A stretch of 64,000 bases of DNA from a virus: positions 1-64,000 of IMG/VR virus record IMGVR_UViG_3300025646_000031; one strand, given 5' to 3'. Under the pieces are notes generated by a model. The model made no database searches. It saw nothing but the letters and a program-made list of their open reading frames with translations, and was not told where the DNA came from. A program made the position numbers and the translations under genes. Positions within the stretch are counted from its first letter, which is position 1. Each line of letters starts with the position of its first letter. Positions 1 to 8,131 of this stretch are shown piece by piece.

Positions 1-723
1 TTTACTATTATATCTTGATCCAACTTTTGCTAAATCTGCAAAAGCACTAATGAATCGTCTTCCTCTATTTAGTAGTGAAACTTCAGGTGGTGGAGTATAC
101 TCAGTAGAAAAGGTTCGAAAACCAAAAGTACATTTAAACTTAAGTAAACTGTTATCACTTCTAGTAAGTTCCATTGCATCATAAGAAATTGGGTATGCAT
201 CATACAATGTGCATTTTAAAGCAGGTCTATTTAATTTCATATCTCTTCGAATAGAAAATATTTCAATTCTAGAATCTTTTGCGTATTCATCATAGTAAGA
301 AAAGACTGGATTTATACTTGTTGGATCGAATTGTCTGTCTTCATCGTTAGAACTCAGTGGTGATGCATAGATCAAACCTTGCCATGCTTCTATAAGATAA
401 CGATCTAAAAAACTTGAATCACATAAAAATTGCATACTAACTGTAGTATCTTGTGATAGACCTGTTACATGAGGTTGTTTTGGTCCATATGGAGAAAAAT
501 CTTTTGTGTCTAATTTACGACTAGGTAGAGAACATGTTTCTACTCTCATACCCATATCAAAACCTAATCTAGGATTTAAAGGTAAATTATTTTGTGATCC
601 ATCAAATTTTGGGTTTCTTAGTATAGATGGCAAAAGAATGTTTACATGAAACAGATTGCTTCTAGCACCTGAATCAAAAATTGATTTGAATCTATCTATG
701 TGTCCTTTATCTAACATGTCCAT
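1..723 (-). CDS. Tail-tube-fold protein, probably baseplate tail-tube initiator gp54 (3' end outside window)
   Basis: The reading frame is open through the window edge, giving at least 241 residues. Its ATG (721-723) overlaps the stop of the upstream gene as TAATG, so the two are translationally coupled. Order of segments: short helical N-terminus, then 'RVETCSLPSRK', a W/Y-rich strand region (MQFLCDSSFLDRY), and a closing strand set ending 'KFKCTFGFRTF'. This resembles the tube-domain pattern of gp19/gp54-type proteins, which seed the tail tube on the baseplate. The assignment to gp54 rests on the fold pattern and the neighbouring gp48 and gp53 genes, not on strong sequence recognition. It could be another tube paralogue. 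Confidence 0.55.
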   Translation of the reverse strand, partial: MDMLDKGHIDRFKSIFDSGARSNLFHVNILLPSILRNPKFDGSQNNLPLNPRLGFDMGMRVETCSLPSRKLDTKDFSPYGPKQPHVTGLSQDTTVSMQFLCDSSFLDRYLIEAWQGLIYASPLSSNDEDRQFDPTSINPVFSYYDEYAKDSRIEIFSIRRDMKLNRPALKCTLYDAYPISYDAMELTRSDNSLLKFKCTFGFRTFSTEYTPPPEVSLLNRGRRFISAFADLAKVGSRYNSK

Positions 724-1289
724 TAGTATTTGTTCCTACTTTGTGCATATACAGTGTTTGCATTTTCGTTGAAGTTTTGAGATGGTATCATTACCAACAT
801 GTCCCAAAATTCTGTTTTAACTTCACATATTCTGGAATCAATATGATCGTAAAGATATCTTTTAACACAAGGTTTAGCATATTTTAAAGCACTTATTGAC
901 TTAATCATACCATAAGTGAATTTGATTCTTGTATCATCATCTTCTTCAGCGTATCTATATAATTCTTCTAATAATAGTAATCTGTCGGCTGGTCTTATAT
1001 AATGAAAATTAACTCCATAAAAACCACCAGAGGCATATCTAAAGGGCAAAACAAATGGGAATCTGTCCCAATATGGGAGTTTGTTTTTCCATTTTGCTTC
1101 ATAAACATACATGTAGAATTTGCCTAACTCTACTGATTCTGCATAATCACCAGATTGTGTTATGAGATTATTGTATGGAACACGAATTCTTCTTAACTGT
1201 TCTCTAAACCAATTTAAACTTTCTCTACTTCTACTTCGTAGTTCAGATGGTTTCTGTTTTTTTATTTCCTCTAGAACACTTAATGCCAT
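723..1289 (-). CDS. Conserved T4-like marine phage protein, possibly DNA end protector gp2
   Basis: 188 residues with a basic helical N-terminus (residues 1-45), then the motif 'LPYWDRFPFVLPF' followed by 'GFYGVNFHYI'. I recognise this pattern from marine T4-like phages, where it is often labelled DNA end protector. In T4, gene 2 sits next to gene 4 and runs opposite to gene 53, exactly as here. T4 gp2 protects the packaged DNA ends from host RecBCD. T4 gp2 is longer (about 274 residues), so the name is by synteny only. A TATAAATA late promoter lies 5 nt before its ATG, so the message may be leaderless. Confidence 0.5.
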   Translation of the reverse strand: MALSVLEEIKKQKPSELRSRSRESLNWFREQLRRIRVPYNNLITQSGDYAESVELGKFYMYVYEAKWKNKLPYWDRFPFVLPFRYASGGFYGVNFHYIRPADRLLLLEELYRYAEEDDDTRIKFTYGMIKSISALKYAKPCVKRYLYDHIDSRICEVKTEFWDMLVMIPSQNFNENANTVYAQSRNKY

Positions 1290-1294
1290 CCATC

Positions 1295-1302
1295 TATTTA
1301 TA
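1295..1302 (-). promoter_or_regulatory. T4-type late promoter, leaderless configuration
   Basis: Exact TATAAATA on the minus strand, 5 nt before the ATG at 1289. With transcription starting about six bases downstream of the box, the RNA would begin at the start codon. No Shine-Dalgarno is present. Confidence 0.6.
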
Positions 1303-1304
1303 CT

Positions 1305-1745
1305 TTAAGACAAATGATCTTCGGTTAAAATTCTAAATTCGTATCTTCTATCTTTGCAGTATTCACCAGCTGCCTTAAACTTCGCCTGATTGATCATGTA
1401 GGTTGCAACTTCATTCATCCATCGTTGTGTTCTTCGTTTAGGTTCAGGTGGTGGTTTGAGGTATTTTTTTGGTTTGACTTCTATAATGACTCTTCGTGCT
1501 TGACCTCTGCTGTCAACATATTTGATATAGAAGTCAGGAAAGTAGCGATGTACTTTTTTGTCTAAGGGAGACTTGTAAGGTATGATGATTTCTTCACTAC
1601 CCCATTCTATGATATTATCATTGTTGTCGCAGTAAACCATAAAGCGTCTTTCCCATAAACTTCTATACCAGATGTTTGTAGGATCACCTTTATATTTCTT
1701 ATAATTTTTCGGTTTGAACTTACCGCTATATGGTTTTTTGGGCAT
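1305..1745 (-). CDS. gp4: Head completion nuclease gp4
   Basis: 146 residues from the ATG at 1743-1745, close to T4 gp4 (about 150). An upstream in-frame TTG at 1754 is less likely. Hallmarks: 'SGKFKPKNYKKYKGDPTNI' at the N-terminus, 'WERRFMVYCD', then the PD-(D/E)xK-type core 'RYFPDF' (Asp71) and 'VIIEVKPKK' (Glu89, Lys91). The family closes the filled head before tail joining and has a nuclease-like active site. It is first in a minus-strand operon with the gp2-like and tube-initiator genes, and has a TATAAATA promoter (1770-1777, minus) 24 nt upstream. Confidence 0.9.
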   Translation of the reverse strand: MPKKPYSGKFKPKNYKKYKGDPTNIWYRSLWERRFMVYCDNNDNIIEWGSEEIIIPYKSPLDKKVHRYFPDFYIKYVDSRGQARRVIIEVKPKKYLKPPPEPKRRTQRWMNEVATYMINQAKFKAAGEYCKDRRYEFRILTEDHLS

Positions 1746-1769
1746 AAATAACAATAAACACTTTAAGAG

Positions 1770-1777
1770 TATTTATA
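1770..1777 (-). promoter_or_regulatory. gp4: T4-type late promoter for gp4 operon
   Basis: Exact TATAAATA on the minus strand, 24 nt before the gp4 ATG. It lies directly in front of the divergent gp48 start. A weaker plus-strand CATAAATA (1743-1750) overlaps the gp4 start codon and could serve gp48. Confidence 0.6.
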
Positions 1778-1778
1778 G

Positions 1779-2918
1779 ATGGCATCCTTCAAAGAAATCA
1801 TAAACAAAATCAACAAAGCGAAACAAGCGGTTAATTCGTTAAAGGGTATTGCATCAAAATTAAGTAATCTAAATTATGAAGGCGTATTCAGTAGTGATGT
1901 ACTTAGAGAACAATACAATATCGCCAGAGATCGCTTAGATGCAAGGCGAGAATCACTACAATCGCAATTAGATGCCTCAAATAGATCATTTTATGAGGCT
2001 AGAAGAGATCCATGTACATCAGTTCAATATTTGACATATCCTTTATCTGATCCATGCAATAACTGGATTGCCTTTACTTCTAGGTCTAGAATTAATAGTA
2101 ATATGAATGATCTATTTGACATACAAATGTATATTCCTGATGGATCTATTATAAGTGATACTACAGTTGAGTATAGTAAACAATCAATGGGTAGAGCAAA
2201 AAGAGAATTGGACAGAATCATAAATTCATTTATGACACAGGGTGCAGGTGCTGGGTTTGAACAAGGATTGGAATCTGCTGGAACCTTGGCAACTGTAGGA
2301 CTTCAAGCATTAGGAAATGAATTGACAGGTGGTTATACCAACTTCAAGTTTGGTCGTGCAAAAAATCCATTAGAAGAACAAACTCTTGTTGGTCCGAGTT
2401 TTAGAGATTTTAGTTTTTCTTTTGTTATGCACCCAAAAAGTGCAGATGAGGCAAGAGAGGTTGAAGATATATGTCGTAATTTTAAAATACTCATGTTGCC
2501 TGATTCATACTCTGATAATTATATAGAACTTTTTAATACAGAAACTAATCAAATGGAACGAGGTGAGGGAGAAGCAGAACAATACTTTAGATATCCAAAT
2601 GTCTTCGATATAGAATGGCGTGGACCAATTGCTAAAAGAGTTGACGGATTTATGCCATCCGTTTTAACATCTTGTAAGGTTACACATAGTTCTGAGAGAA
2701 CAGGTGTATACCATGACGGTTATCCTCTTTACACACAATTAGAATTAGGTTTTAAAGAAATCAAAATTATCACACAAGGTGGTTATAAGAGATATATTGA
2801 TCCTAAAACAAAAGACGGTTCTCTTGCTTTAGTTGCTCAAGACCCTAATCAGAGAGATACATGGTTACAGAATCAAACTAGTTCACCAGGAAATCCAGAC
2901 GGTAACACAGGCGGTTAA
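1779..2918 (+). CDS. gp48: Baseplate tail-tube cap protein gp48
   Basis: 379 residues against about 364 in T4. A helical N-terminus (1-75) leads into a body with 'NPLEEQTLVGPSFRDFSFSF' and 'EARVEDICRNFKIL'-like segments (actual text EAREVEDICRNFKIL). This strand-helix pair is typical of gp48, which caps the baseplate dome and contacts the first tube ring. The C-terminus closes with the tube-like 'VLTSCKVTHSS'. It is divergent from gp4, with gp53 starting 2 nt after its stop. gp48 and the gp54-like protein work together at the baseplate-tube junction. Confidence 0.85.
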   Translation: MASFKEIINKINKAKQAVNSLKGIASKLSNLNYEGVFSSDVLREQYNIARDRLDARRESLQSQLDASNRSFYEARRDPCTSVQYLTYPLSDPCNNWIAFTSRSRINSNMNDLFDIQMYIPDGSIISDTTVEYSKQSMGRAKRELDRIINSFMTQGAGAGFEQGLESAGTLATVGLQALGNELTGGYTNFKFGRAKNPLEEQTLVGPSFRDFSFSFVMHPKSADEAREVEDICRNFKILMLPDSYSDNYIELFNTETNQMERGEGEAEQYFRYPNVFDIEWRGPIAKRVDGFMPSVLTSCKVTHSSERTGVYHDGYPLYTQLELGFKEIKIITQGGYKRYIDPKTKDGSLALVAQDPNQRDTWLQNQTSSPGNPDGNTGG

Positions 2919-2920
2919 AA

Positions 2921-3628
2921 ATGAGTAGTGAGTATTTCAAAAATTTTCCATCAATCAATTACATTATGCCTGATGGCAAAAGTGTAAAGATAAAAGATAT
3001 TTTTAGAAAGGTCGAAATCGAACCTGCAGTTTTTGATAGTGTTATTGAATATAACTTCTATGAGATTGAAGATGGCGAAAGACCAGATGTAGTTGCATCA
3101 AAATTATACGGCGATTCACATCTCTATTGGACTTTCTTCTTAGTAAATCAAATTGATTCATATTTAGATTGGCACAAAAGTAATTCAGAGTTTAACGAAT
3201 TTATAAAACAAAAGTATGAGGGTTATTGGTTAAATGCAACACTCACTTCTGATATCATAACATCTTCTTCTAAGTTTCTTTTAGGTGAAAAAATTACTAG
3301 TTCATCTTCAGAAGGCAATGTTATATTAATCGATCCGACTTTTAAAAGAATTGGTGTTACTGGTGGTTCTTGGTCAGCAAATGATGTTGTAACAGGTGCA
3401 ACAAGTGGCAAATCGTTTACAATCAGTTCTGTTCAAAATAGAGAAGATGGTGTTATCTTCTATGAAAATTCAGATGGTCTTAGAAGAAACAGTTCAGCAT
3501 CTGGTTATAATCCAGTGACATACTTTGACCATGAATACGAACATAACGAAGCAAAAAGGAAAATAAAAATTATAAAACCACGACTTATTAAGACAATCGT
3601 TTCTGAAGTCGCAAGATTATTATCATGA
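2921..3628 (+). CDS. gp53: Baseplate wedge protein gp53
   Basis: 235 residues; T4 gp53 is about 196. The N-terminus 'YFKNFPSINYIMPDGK' and the motif 'VASKLYGDSHLYWTFFLVN' are characteristic of gp53, which locks adjacent wedges through a LysM-like fold. The extra length is a Ser/Thr/Gly-rich beta insertion at about residues 105-190, before the C-terminal 'YFDHEYEHNEAKRKIKIIKP' helix. It overlaps the next gene by ATGA (3625-3628), implying coupled translation. Confidence 0.9.
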   Translation: MSSEYFKNFPSINYIMPDGKSVKIKDIFRKVEIEPAVFDSVIEYNFYEIEDGERPDVVASKLYGDSHLYWTFFLVNQIDSYLDWHKSNSEFNEFIKQKYEGYWLNATLTSDIITSSSKFLLGEKITSSSSEGNVILIDPTFKRIGVTGGSWSANDVVTGATSGKSFTISSVQNREDGVIFYENSDGLRRNSSASGYNPVTYFDHEYEHNEAKRKIKIIKPRLIKTIVSEVARLLS

Positions 3629-5085
3629 CAGATGTAAATTTTAAGGCAGGTGAATTCGTAGTTGAATCATTTACCTTAGTCAATCAATATGGAGATTCCG
3701 TCGATCTGAGAGGATTGGTGTTGAATTTTCGTCTCTACGAAAACATTTATCAAAATTTTTTAACAGGAGACATTACCATTCTTGATGGTTTAGATATCAT
3801 AAAAAACTATCGTATGACTGGTCAAGAAAATATTCGTATATCAATTAAGTCAAAAGAAGGCTTTGGTTATGTAACAAATAAAGAATTTACCATTGATAAA
3901 ACATTTAGAGTTTATAAGATAATTAATGTAAGTAGAAATGGTGCAGGCATACAAACACAAACTTATCAAATAAAAATTTGTGACCCTAGACTTTTCTATG
4001 CAAGAAAACAAAGAATAAGTCAAGTGTTTAGAGGATCATGGTCAGCAATATTACAAAATGCTCTTATCAATAAGGCAAAATTTAAGATAGATGAATTTGA
4101 TCATTTTGAAGATTCATTACGAGACAACTATCAGTTCATATGTCCAAACTGGAATGTGCAACAACTTATAAACTATTGTACGAACAATGCTCAATCTACC
4201 GAGTCAGAATCATTTAAGAGAAGTATGTTCTTTTTTCAAACATTGAATGGTGGTTTCAGATTTAAATCTATCGAAAAAATGTTCCAAGATGAATTTCCTT
4301 TGTCGTTTTCTTTTACGCCTAGAAATAATTTAGATACACAAGAAGTGCCATTAGATGGTGCTAGTGGTTTGAATACTCAGATATTGAGTGTTGTAAGAAG
4401 TCAGGTCTTTGATACATTGCAAGGTTTATCAGGTGGTGCATACTCTTCATCTATGAGTGTATATGAACCTTACACTAAAGAAGAAACTGCAAGACAGTTT
4501 GATTTAACTGAAGTTTTTGCAAGAAAACAAGATCATGCATCTGGATATCCAATGATTCATGTAGATGAAGATGAGATATGGCACACTGCAGGAAATTTAA
4601 TGTCTGCAAATCATTCACCAGATATTAATCAAGTTGATGTCGACTTTCCTTTAAATAAAAGTTTCTTATCGTCCAAAATATACGACTATCACATAGAGCA
4701 CAATTTTGATAATAGACAATTAGACCAAGAACAACAATTTAGAGGTCGTGATAACAATGACAATAGTAGACTTAGACGAAGAGCATTGTTAGAGACCTTA
4801 CAACAAAATAGAATAACAGTTCAGATACCATTGAGAACAGATTTGTCTGTTGGTCAGATGATCAAATTGATTTTACCACCAGCAGAATCAAGTGGTAATA
4901 GACAAATAACTGATAGACTAAATGATCATAGATACCTTATAACTGATATAATGTTAGAGGCAAGTCCAGGCGAAGGCGTAGGTGTTTTAAACTTAGAATG
5001 TGTGAAAGAGAGTTTTGCAGATCGAGTTAAAGATATTAGACCATTGTCTGAAGTAACAAGTGGTTCGCCACATATGGATGATTAA
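3625..5085 (+). CDS. Baseplate hub protein, gp27-like
   Basis: 486 residues (T4 gp27 about 391). The N-terminal stretch 'VESFTLVNQYGDSVDLRGL' and 'FLTGDITILDGLDIIKNY' followed by 'MTGQENIRISIKSKE' is a pattern conserved in marine T4-like phages in the gene before gp5. gp27 forms the trimeric torus that holds gp5, and the position between gp53 and gp5 supports this. The C-terminal part ('TDLSVGQMIKLILPP') is compatible with a tube-like barrel. Function is assigned from context and recalled family pattern. Confidence 0.65.
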   Translation: MTDVNFKAGEFVVESFTLVNQYGDSVDLRGLVLNFRLYENIYQNFLTGDITILDGLDIIKNYRMTGQENIRISIKSKEGFGYVTNKEFTIDKTFRVYKIINVSRNGAGIQTQTYQIKICDPRLFYARKQRISQVFRGSWSAILQNALINKAKFKIDEFDHFEDSLRDNYQFICPNWNVQQLINYCTNNAQSTESESFKRSMFFFQTLNGGFRFKSIEKMFQDEFPLSFSFTPRNNLDTQEVPLDGASGLNTQILSVVRSQVFDTLQGLSGGAYSSSMSVYEPYTKEETARQFDLTEVFARKQDHASGYPMIHVDEDEIWHTAGNLMSANHSPDINQVDVDFPLNKSFLSSKIYDYHIEHNFDNRQLDQEQQFRGRDNNDNSRLRRRALLETLQQNRITVQIPLRTDLSVGQMIKLILPPAESSGNRQITDRLNDHRYLITDIMLEASPGEGVGVLNLECVKESFADRVKDIRPLSEVTSGSPHMDD

Positions 5086-5086
5086 C

Positions 5087-6043
5087 ATGGATTATTTTTA
5101 TGGCATAATTGAAGATAGAAACGATCCTCAAAAACTTGGTAGGGTTCGAGTTCGTGTCTTCGGTATTCATTCAAGTGATAAGTCTATGATTGCAACTCCA
5201 GACTTACCATGGGCTCAAGTAATGTTGCCGACAACTACGGCAAGTTTGTCAGGTTTTGGTATTCAACACGGTCTAGTTGAGGGGTCTACTGTACTTCTAT
5301 TCTTTAGAGATAAAGAAACAAAACAAGATCCAGTTGTTATTGGTTCTGTTCAAGGTTTCAATGTTCAAAAAAGACGAAAAGATAAGGATGGTAATCCTCT
5401 AGGTTTTAATGACCCTAGAAGACTTACAAAGAGTGCATATGACGGCACTGTAGACGGACCAGGTTCTGCAGCTGATCGTACTAGAACTTTCGGATTAGAA
5501 GGATCGTTAGAAGAATCACCAGTTGTGCCTAAAAATATTCGCATAAGTTATGCAAAGGATGGTAATTCTGAAATTACAAATCCTTCATCATCAGAACAAC
5601 ATCTCAACATTCCCTATTATCCGTTAAAAGAGTATATCAACTCTTCAGATATATCTGGTTATGCAACAGGTGATGCTGATTATCAAACATTTTTAAAGTC
5701 AGATCATTTGCCTGATTCACAAGCTGCGCCAAAATATCCATATAACAAGTCAATGTTTACAGAATCAGGACACTTAGTTGAATTAGATGATACAAGAGAT
5801 AAGGAAAGAATACTTGTGTATCATAGATCAGGAACATTTACAGAGATACAACCTGACGGTGAAAGACACACAAGAGTTGTACAGAATGATTATGAAGTTG
5901 TTTGTGGTGATAAAGAAGTTACAGTGTGTGGTGATGTAAAAGTTGTTGTGAAAGGTAATGCAAATATCATAGTTCAAGGACAGACCGATATAACATCAGA
6001 AGGGAATCTTTCTATTATAGCACCAAATATAAGATTAAACTAA
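5087..6043 (+). CDS. gp5: Baseplate hub spike protein gp5, without a lysozyme domain
   Basis: 318 residues from the ATG at 5087, just after the gp27-like stop; a GTG 27 nt upstream would overlap that gene. Residues 1-110 are an OB-fold: 'YGIIEDRNDPQKLGRVRVRV' and 'GLVEGSTVLLFFRD'. The linker 'SGHLVELDDTRDKERI' and 'GTFTEIQPDGERHTRV' precede a valine-rich beta-helix that ends at 'IIAPNIRLN', as in gp5/VgrG needles. T4 gp5 (575 residues) has a lysozyme domain between these parts, and no such domain is present. It would form the membrane-piercing spike with the gp27-like hub. Confidence 0.85.
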   Translation: MDYFYGIIEDRNDPQKLGRVRVRVFGIHSSDKSMIATPDLPWAQVMLPTTTASLSGFGIQHGLVEGSTVLLFFRDKETKQDPVVIGSVQGFNVQKRRKDKDGNPLGFNDPRRLTKSAYDGTVDGPGSAADRTRTFGLEGSLEESPVVPKNIRISYAKDGNSEITNPSSSEQHLNIPYYPLKEYINSSDISGYATGDADYQTFLKSDHLPDSQAAPKYPYNKSMFTESGHLVELDDTRDKERILVYHRSGTFTEIQPDGERHTRVVQNDYEVVCGDKEVTVCGDVKVVVKGNANIIVQGQTDITSEGNLSIIAPNIRLN

Positions 6044-7686
6044 TGGCGCTAACATTACCTAGAATTCCTAACGAGATTCCTTGTCCAGAGGGTGACATAT
6101 TCAATTTCCCTACTGCGGCTGATCTTACAAATCTTTTAAACGAAATTGGTGACATACCCAATAAGTTGAGGGTGTGGATAGTTCAAGCAGGTGATGAAAT
6201 CTCACAAGAAGTAAGAGATGAGATAAATGAAGTTATCAAAACTGTAGAAGAATGGCGAGAGAAACTTGCTGATTTATTGTCACCTTATTGGAATAAAGGA
6301 CTTGTAACTGCAGAGATTAGAGCAAAGTACAACGAATTAATTGCAGAACTTGTTGATGCGGTCGGCGAAAGAAGACAACAGATTATTGACGAGATCAATC
6401 AATTGAGAAGTATGTTTGTTGTTAGAGATTGGCAGAGAGAATGTCGACAAGCGATTACAGAATTTATCCAAGAACTTCATATCTATGTACCAATGAAAGT
6501 TGCTGAGTTGATCAGCAAGATAACATCATTCAGTTTTAAACTTACTCTTTTTGGTATTACTATTGATGTTCTAAAGATTGCCACACGAGAAGAACAAGAA
6601 AGAATCAAAATGCAGATATGTGAGAAAATAGACTTTCTCTATAATGCAATGCCAGAGGCGTATCAAACTTATGACGGTACATTTGGTGTTGATGATGAGA
6701 GAGCAAGATGTCAAGCAATCTGGAGTTGGTTCAAATCCGAAATACAAGATTGGTTAGTTAATGGTGTATTCAAACTCATTAAGACATTAATCAAAATCTT
6801 TAAAGTTATATGGAAAGCATTAGGACTTCCTGATCTCTCAGCTCTCTTTGAATTTGATGTTGCAGGTTTTATTAGTGCAGCTATTGGTAAATTTAAAGAT
6901 AAAATTAATGATATACGAGAAGACTTAAAAAAGGATGACCTAAGTCAACAAGTGAGAGAGGCACTTAATAAACAATTGCAATCTCTTAGAGAACAGGTAT
7001 GTCAAACATTAGAGAGTTTAAACATTTTAGGTTTTGGTGTGTTAGATTTACTTGGTGGAGAAATCAGAAGTACAGTGAGATCATGTGATGAAACTATTCA
7101 GGCATACATAGAAGCATTCAGAGATTTTGCAATCAATTGGAAAAAGAAATTACTCTTTGATTGGATAAAAATTATTAAGAAATTCTTTGATAAGATTGGA
7201 CTTGGTTCAATCTTTAAACCAATTACAATAACATTTTGTGATATACTTAGATTAATAGGCTTTGACTTTAGCATACCAGGTGGTATCAGTGCTGGTCTTG
7301 CTGGTCTCGCCGCTAAACAAATTGTTGATGTTGATGACTCACAAGTATTCAACAGAAATGTAACTGTAAGAGGATCAGGAACAGTTTTTGAGTATTTAGA
7401 AATTGAAGATGAGAACGGTGCAAAGAGAAGAGTTACAAGTCAAACAGAATTAGATACAATACAAGAAAGAGCTGAAAATGTTAATGTTGCATACTACAAA
7501 GCAGATGGTCAGACTGATACTTTTATCGTACCAGGCGGAAAAGGAAACTTACAGGTATACATCAACAACAAAAGAATCGTCAATACAGCTGCTCTAGGTG
7601 TAACTTCATTTACATTGTTCAGAAATTATATACGATTTGCTGAAGTACCAAAAGAAGGTGATAATATTTCACTGGTTAGAATATAA
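6043..7686 (+). CDS. Unknown helical baseplate-region protein
   Basis: 547 residues, start codon overlapping the gp5 stop (TAATG). Residues about 10-410 are mainly long amphipathic helices with hydrophobic runs such as 'LVNGVFKLIKTLIKIFKVIW', and five or more cysteines. Residues about 430-547 form a beta-rich tail ending 'NYIRFAEVPKEGDNISLVRI'. I do not recognise the family. Its place between the spike gp5 and wedge gp25 suggests a virion hub or tail-lumen component, for example a gp28/gp29-type role, but nothing in the sequence proves this. Confidence 0.5.
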   Translation: MALTLPRIPNEIPCPEGDIFNFPTAADLTNLLNEIGDIPNKLRVWIVQAGDEISQEVRDEINEVIKTVEEWREKLADLLSPYWNKGLVTAEIRAKYNELIAELVDAVGERRQQIIDEINQLRSMFVVRDWQRECRQAITEFIQELHIYVPMKVAELISKITSFSFKLTLFGITIDVLKIATREEQERIKMQICEKIDFLYNAMPEAYQTYDGTFGVDDERARCQAIWSWFKSEIQDWLVNGVFKLIKTLIKIFKVIWKALGLPDLSALFEFDVAGFISAAIGKFKDKINDIREDLKKDDLSQQVREALNKQLQSLREQVCQTLESLNILGFGVLDLLGGEIRSTVRSCDETIQAYIEAFRDFAINWKKKLLFDWIKIIKKFFDKIGLGSIFKPITITFCDILRLIGFDFSIPGGISAGLAGLAAKQIVDVDDSQVFNRNVTVRGSGTVFEYLEIEDENGAKRRVTSQTELDTIQERAENVNVAYYKADGQTDTFIVPGGKGNLQVYINNKRIVNTAALGVTSFTLFRNYIRFAEVPKEGDNISLVRI

Positions 7687-7701
7687 AACACTTAAAAAGT
7701 T

Positions 7702-7709
7702 TATAAATA
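7702..7709 (+). promoter_or_regulatory. gp25: T4-type late promoter for gp25, leaderless configuration
   Basis: Exact TATAAATA followed by GTTAA and then the gp25 ATG: a 5 nt gap, with no Shine-Dalgarno. Confidence 0.65.
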
Positions 7710-7714
7710 GTTAA

Positions 7715-8131
7715 ATGGTTGACATAGTAAACGAAGGAAAAACAGTTGCAGTCAAAGAAAGTTTTGCAGATTTAAACATTCTTATGACTCCTCACCCAAT
7801 CACTGGTGATATAACACTTAAAACAGACGCTGAGGCGATAAAAAGATCAGTAAGAAACATAGTGATGACTAATTTTTACGAGAGACCATTTAAACCTAAT
7901 TTAGGAACTTCTTTAAGAAATCAACTTTTTGAGTTAAATGATCTGAGAGTAAGATCAGTAGTATCAAAGAGAGTTAAAAGTTCTTTAGAGAAGTTAGAAC
8001 CTAGAATTTCAGATGTACAAATGTCGTTTGGTGACATGGACAGTAATAATTTGTATGTAACTGTCTTCTATACTATTAGAAACAGTCAAAGGACACAAGA
8101 AGTAGAATTCACAGTTAAAAGGATAAGATAA
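7715..8131 (+). CDS. gp25: Baseplate wedge protein gp25
   Basis: 138 residues (T4 about 132). It has the GPW/gp25 fold signature: 'TDAEAIKRSVRNIVMTNFYE' then 'PNLGTSLRNQLFEL', and the invariant Glu-Pro-Arg at residues 95-97 ('LEKLEPRISDV'). gp25 bridges the inner wedge to the sheath and triggers contraction. The stop overlaps the gp6 ATG by one base (TAATG). It is transcribed from the late promoter 5 nt upstream. Confidence 0.93.
   Translation: MVDIVNEGKTVAVKESFADLNILMTPHPITGDITLKTDAEAIKRSVRNIVMTNFYERPFKPNLGTSLRNQLFELNDLRVRSVVSKRVKSSLEKLEPRISDVQMSFGDMDSNNLYVTVFYTIRNSQRTQEVEFTVKRIR

Noticed and set aside
5060-5086. GTG start upstream for gp5
   Set aside because: It would overlap the preceding gene by 26 nt; the ATG at 5087 gives the conserved N-terminus directly after the stop.
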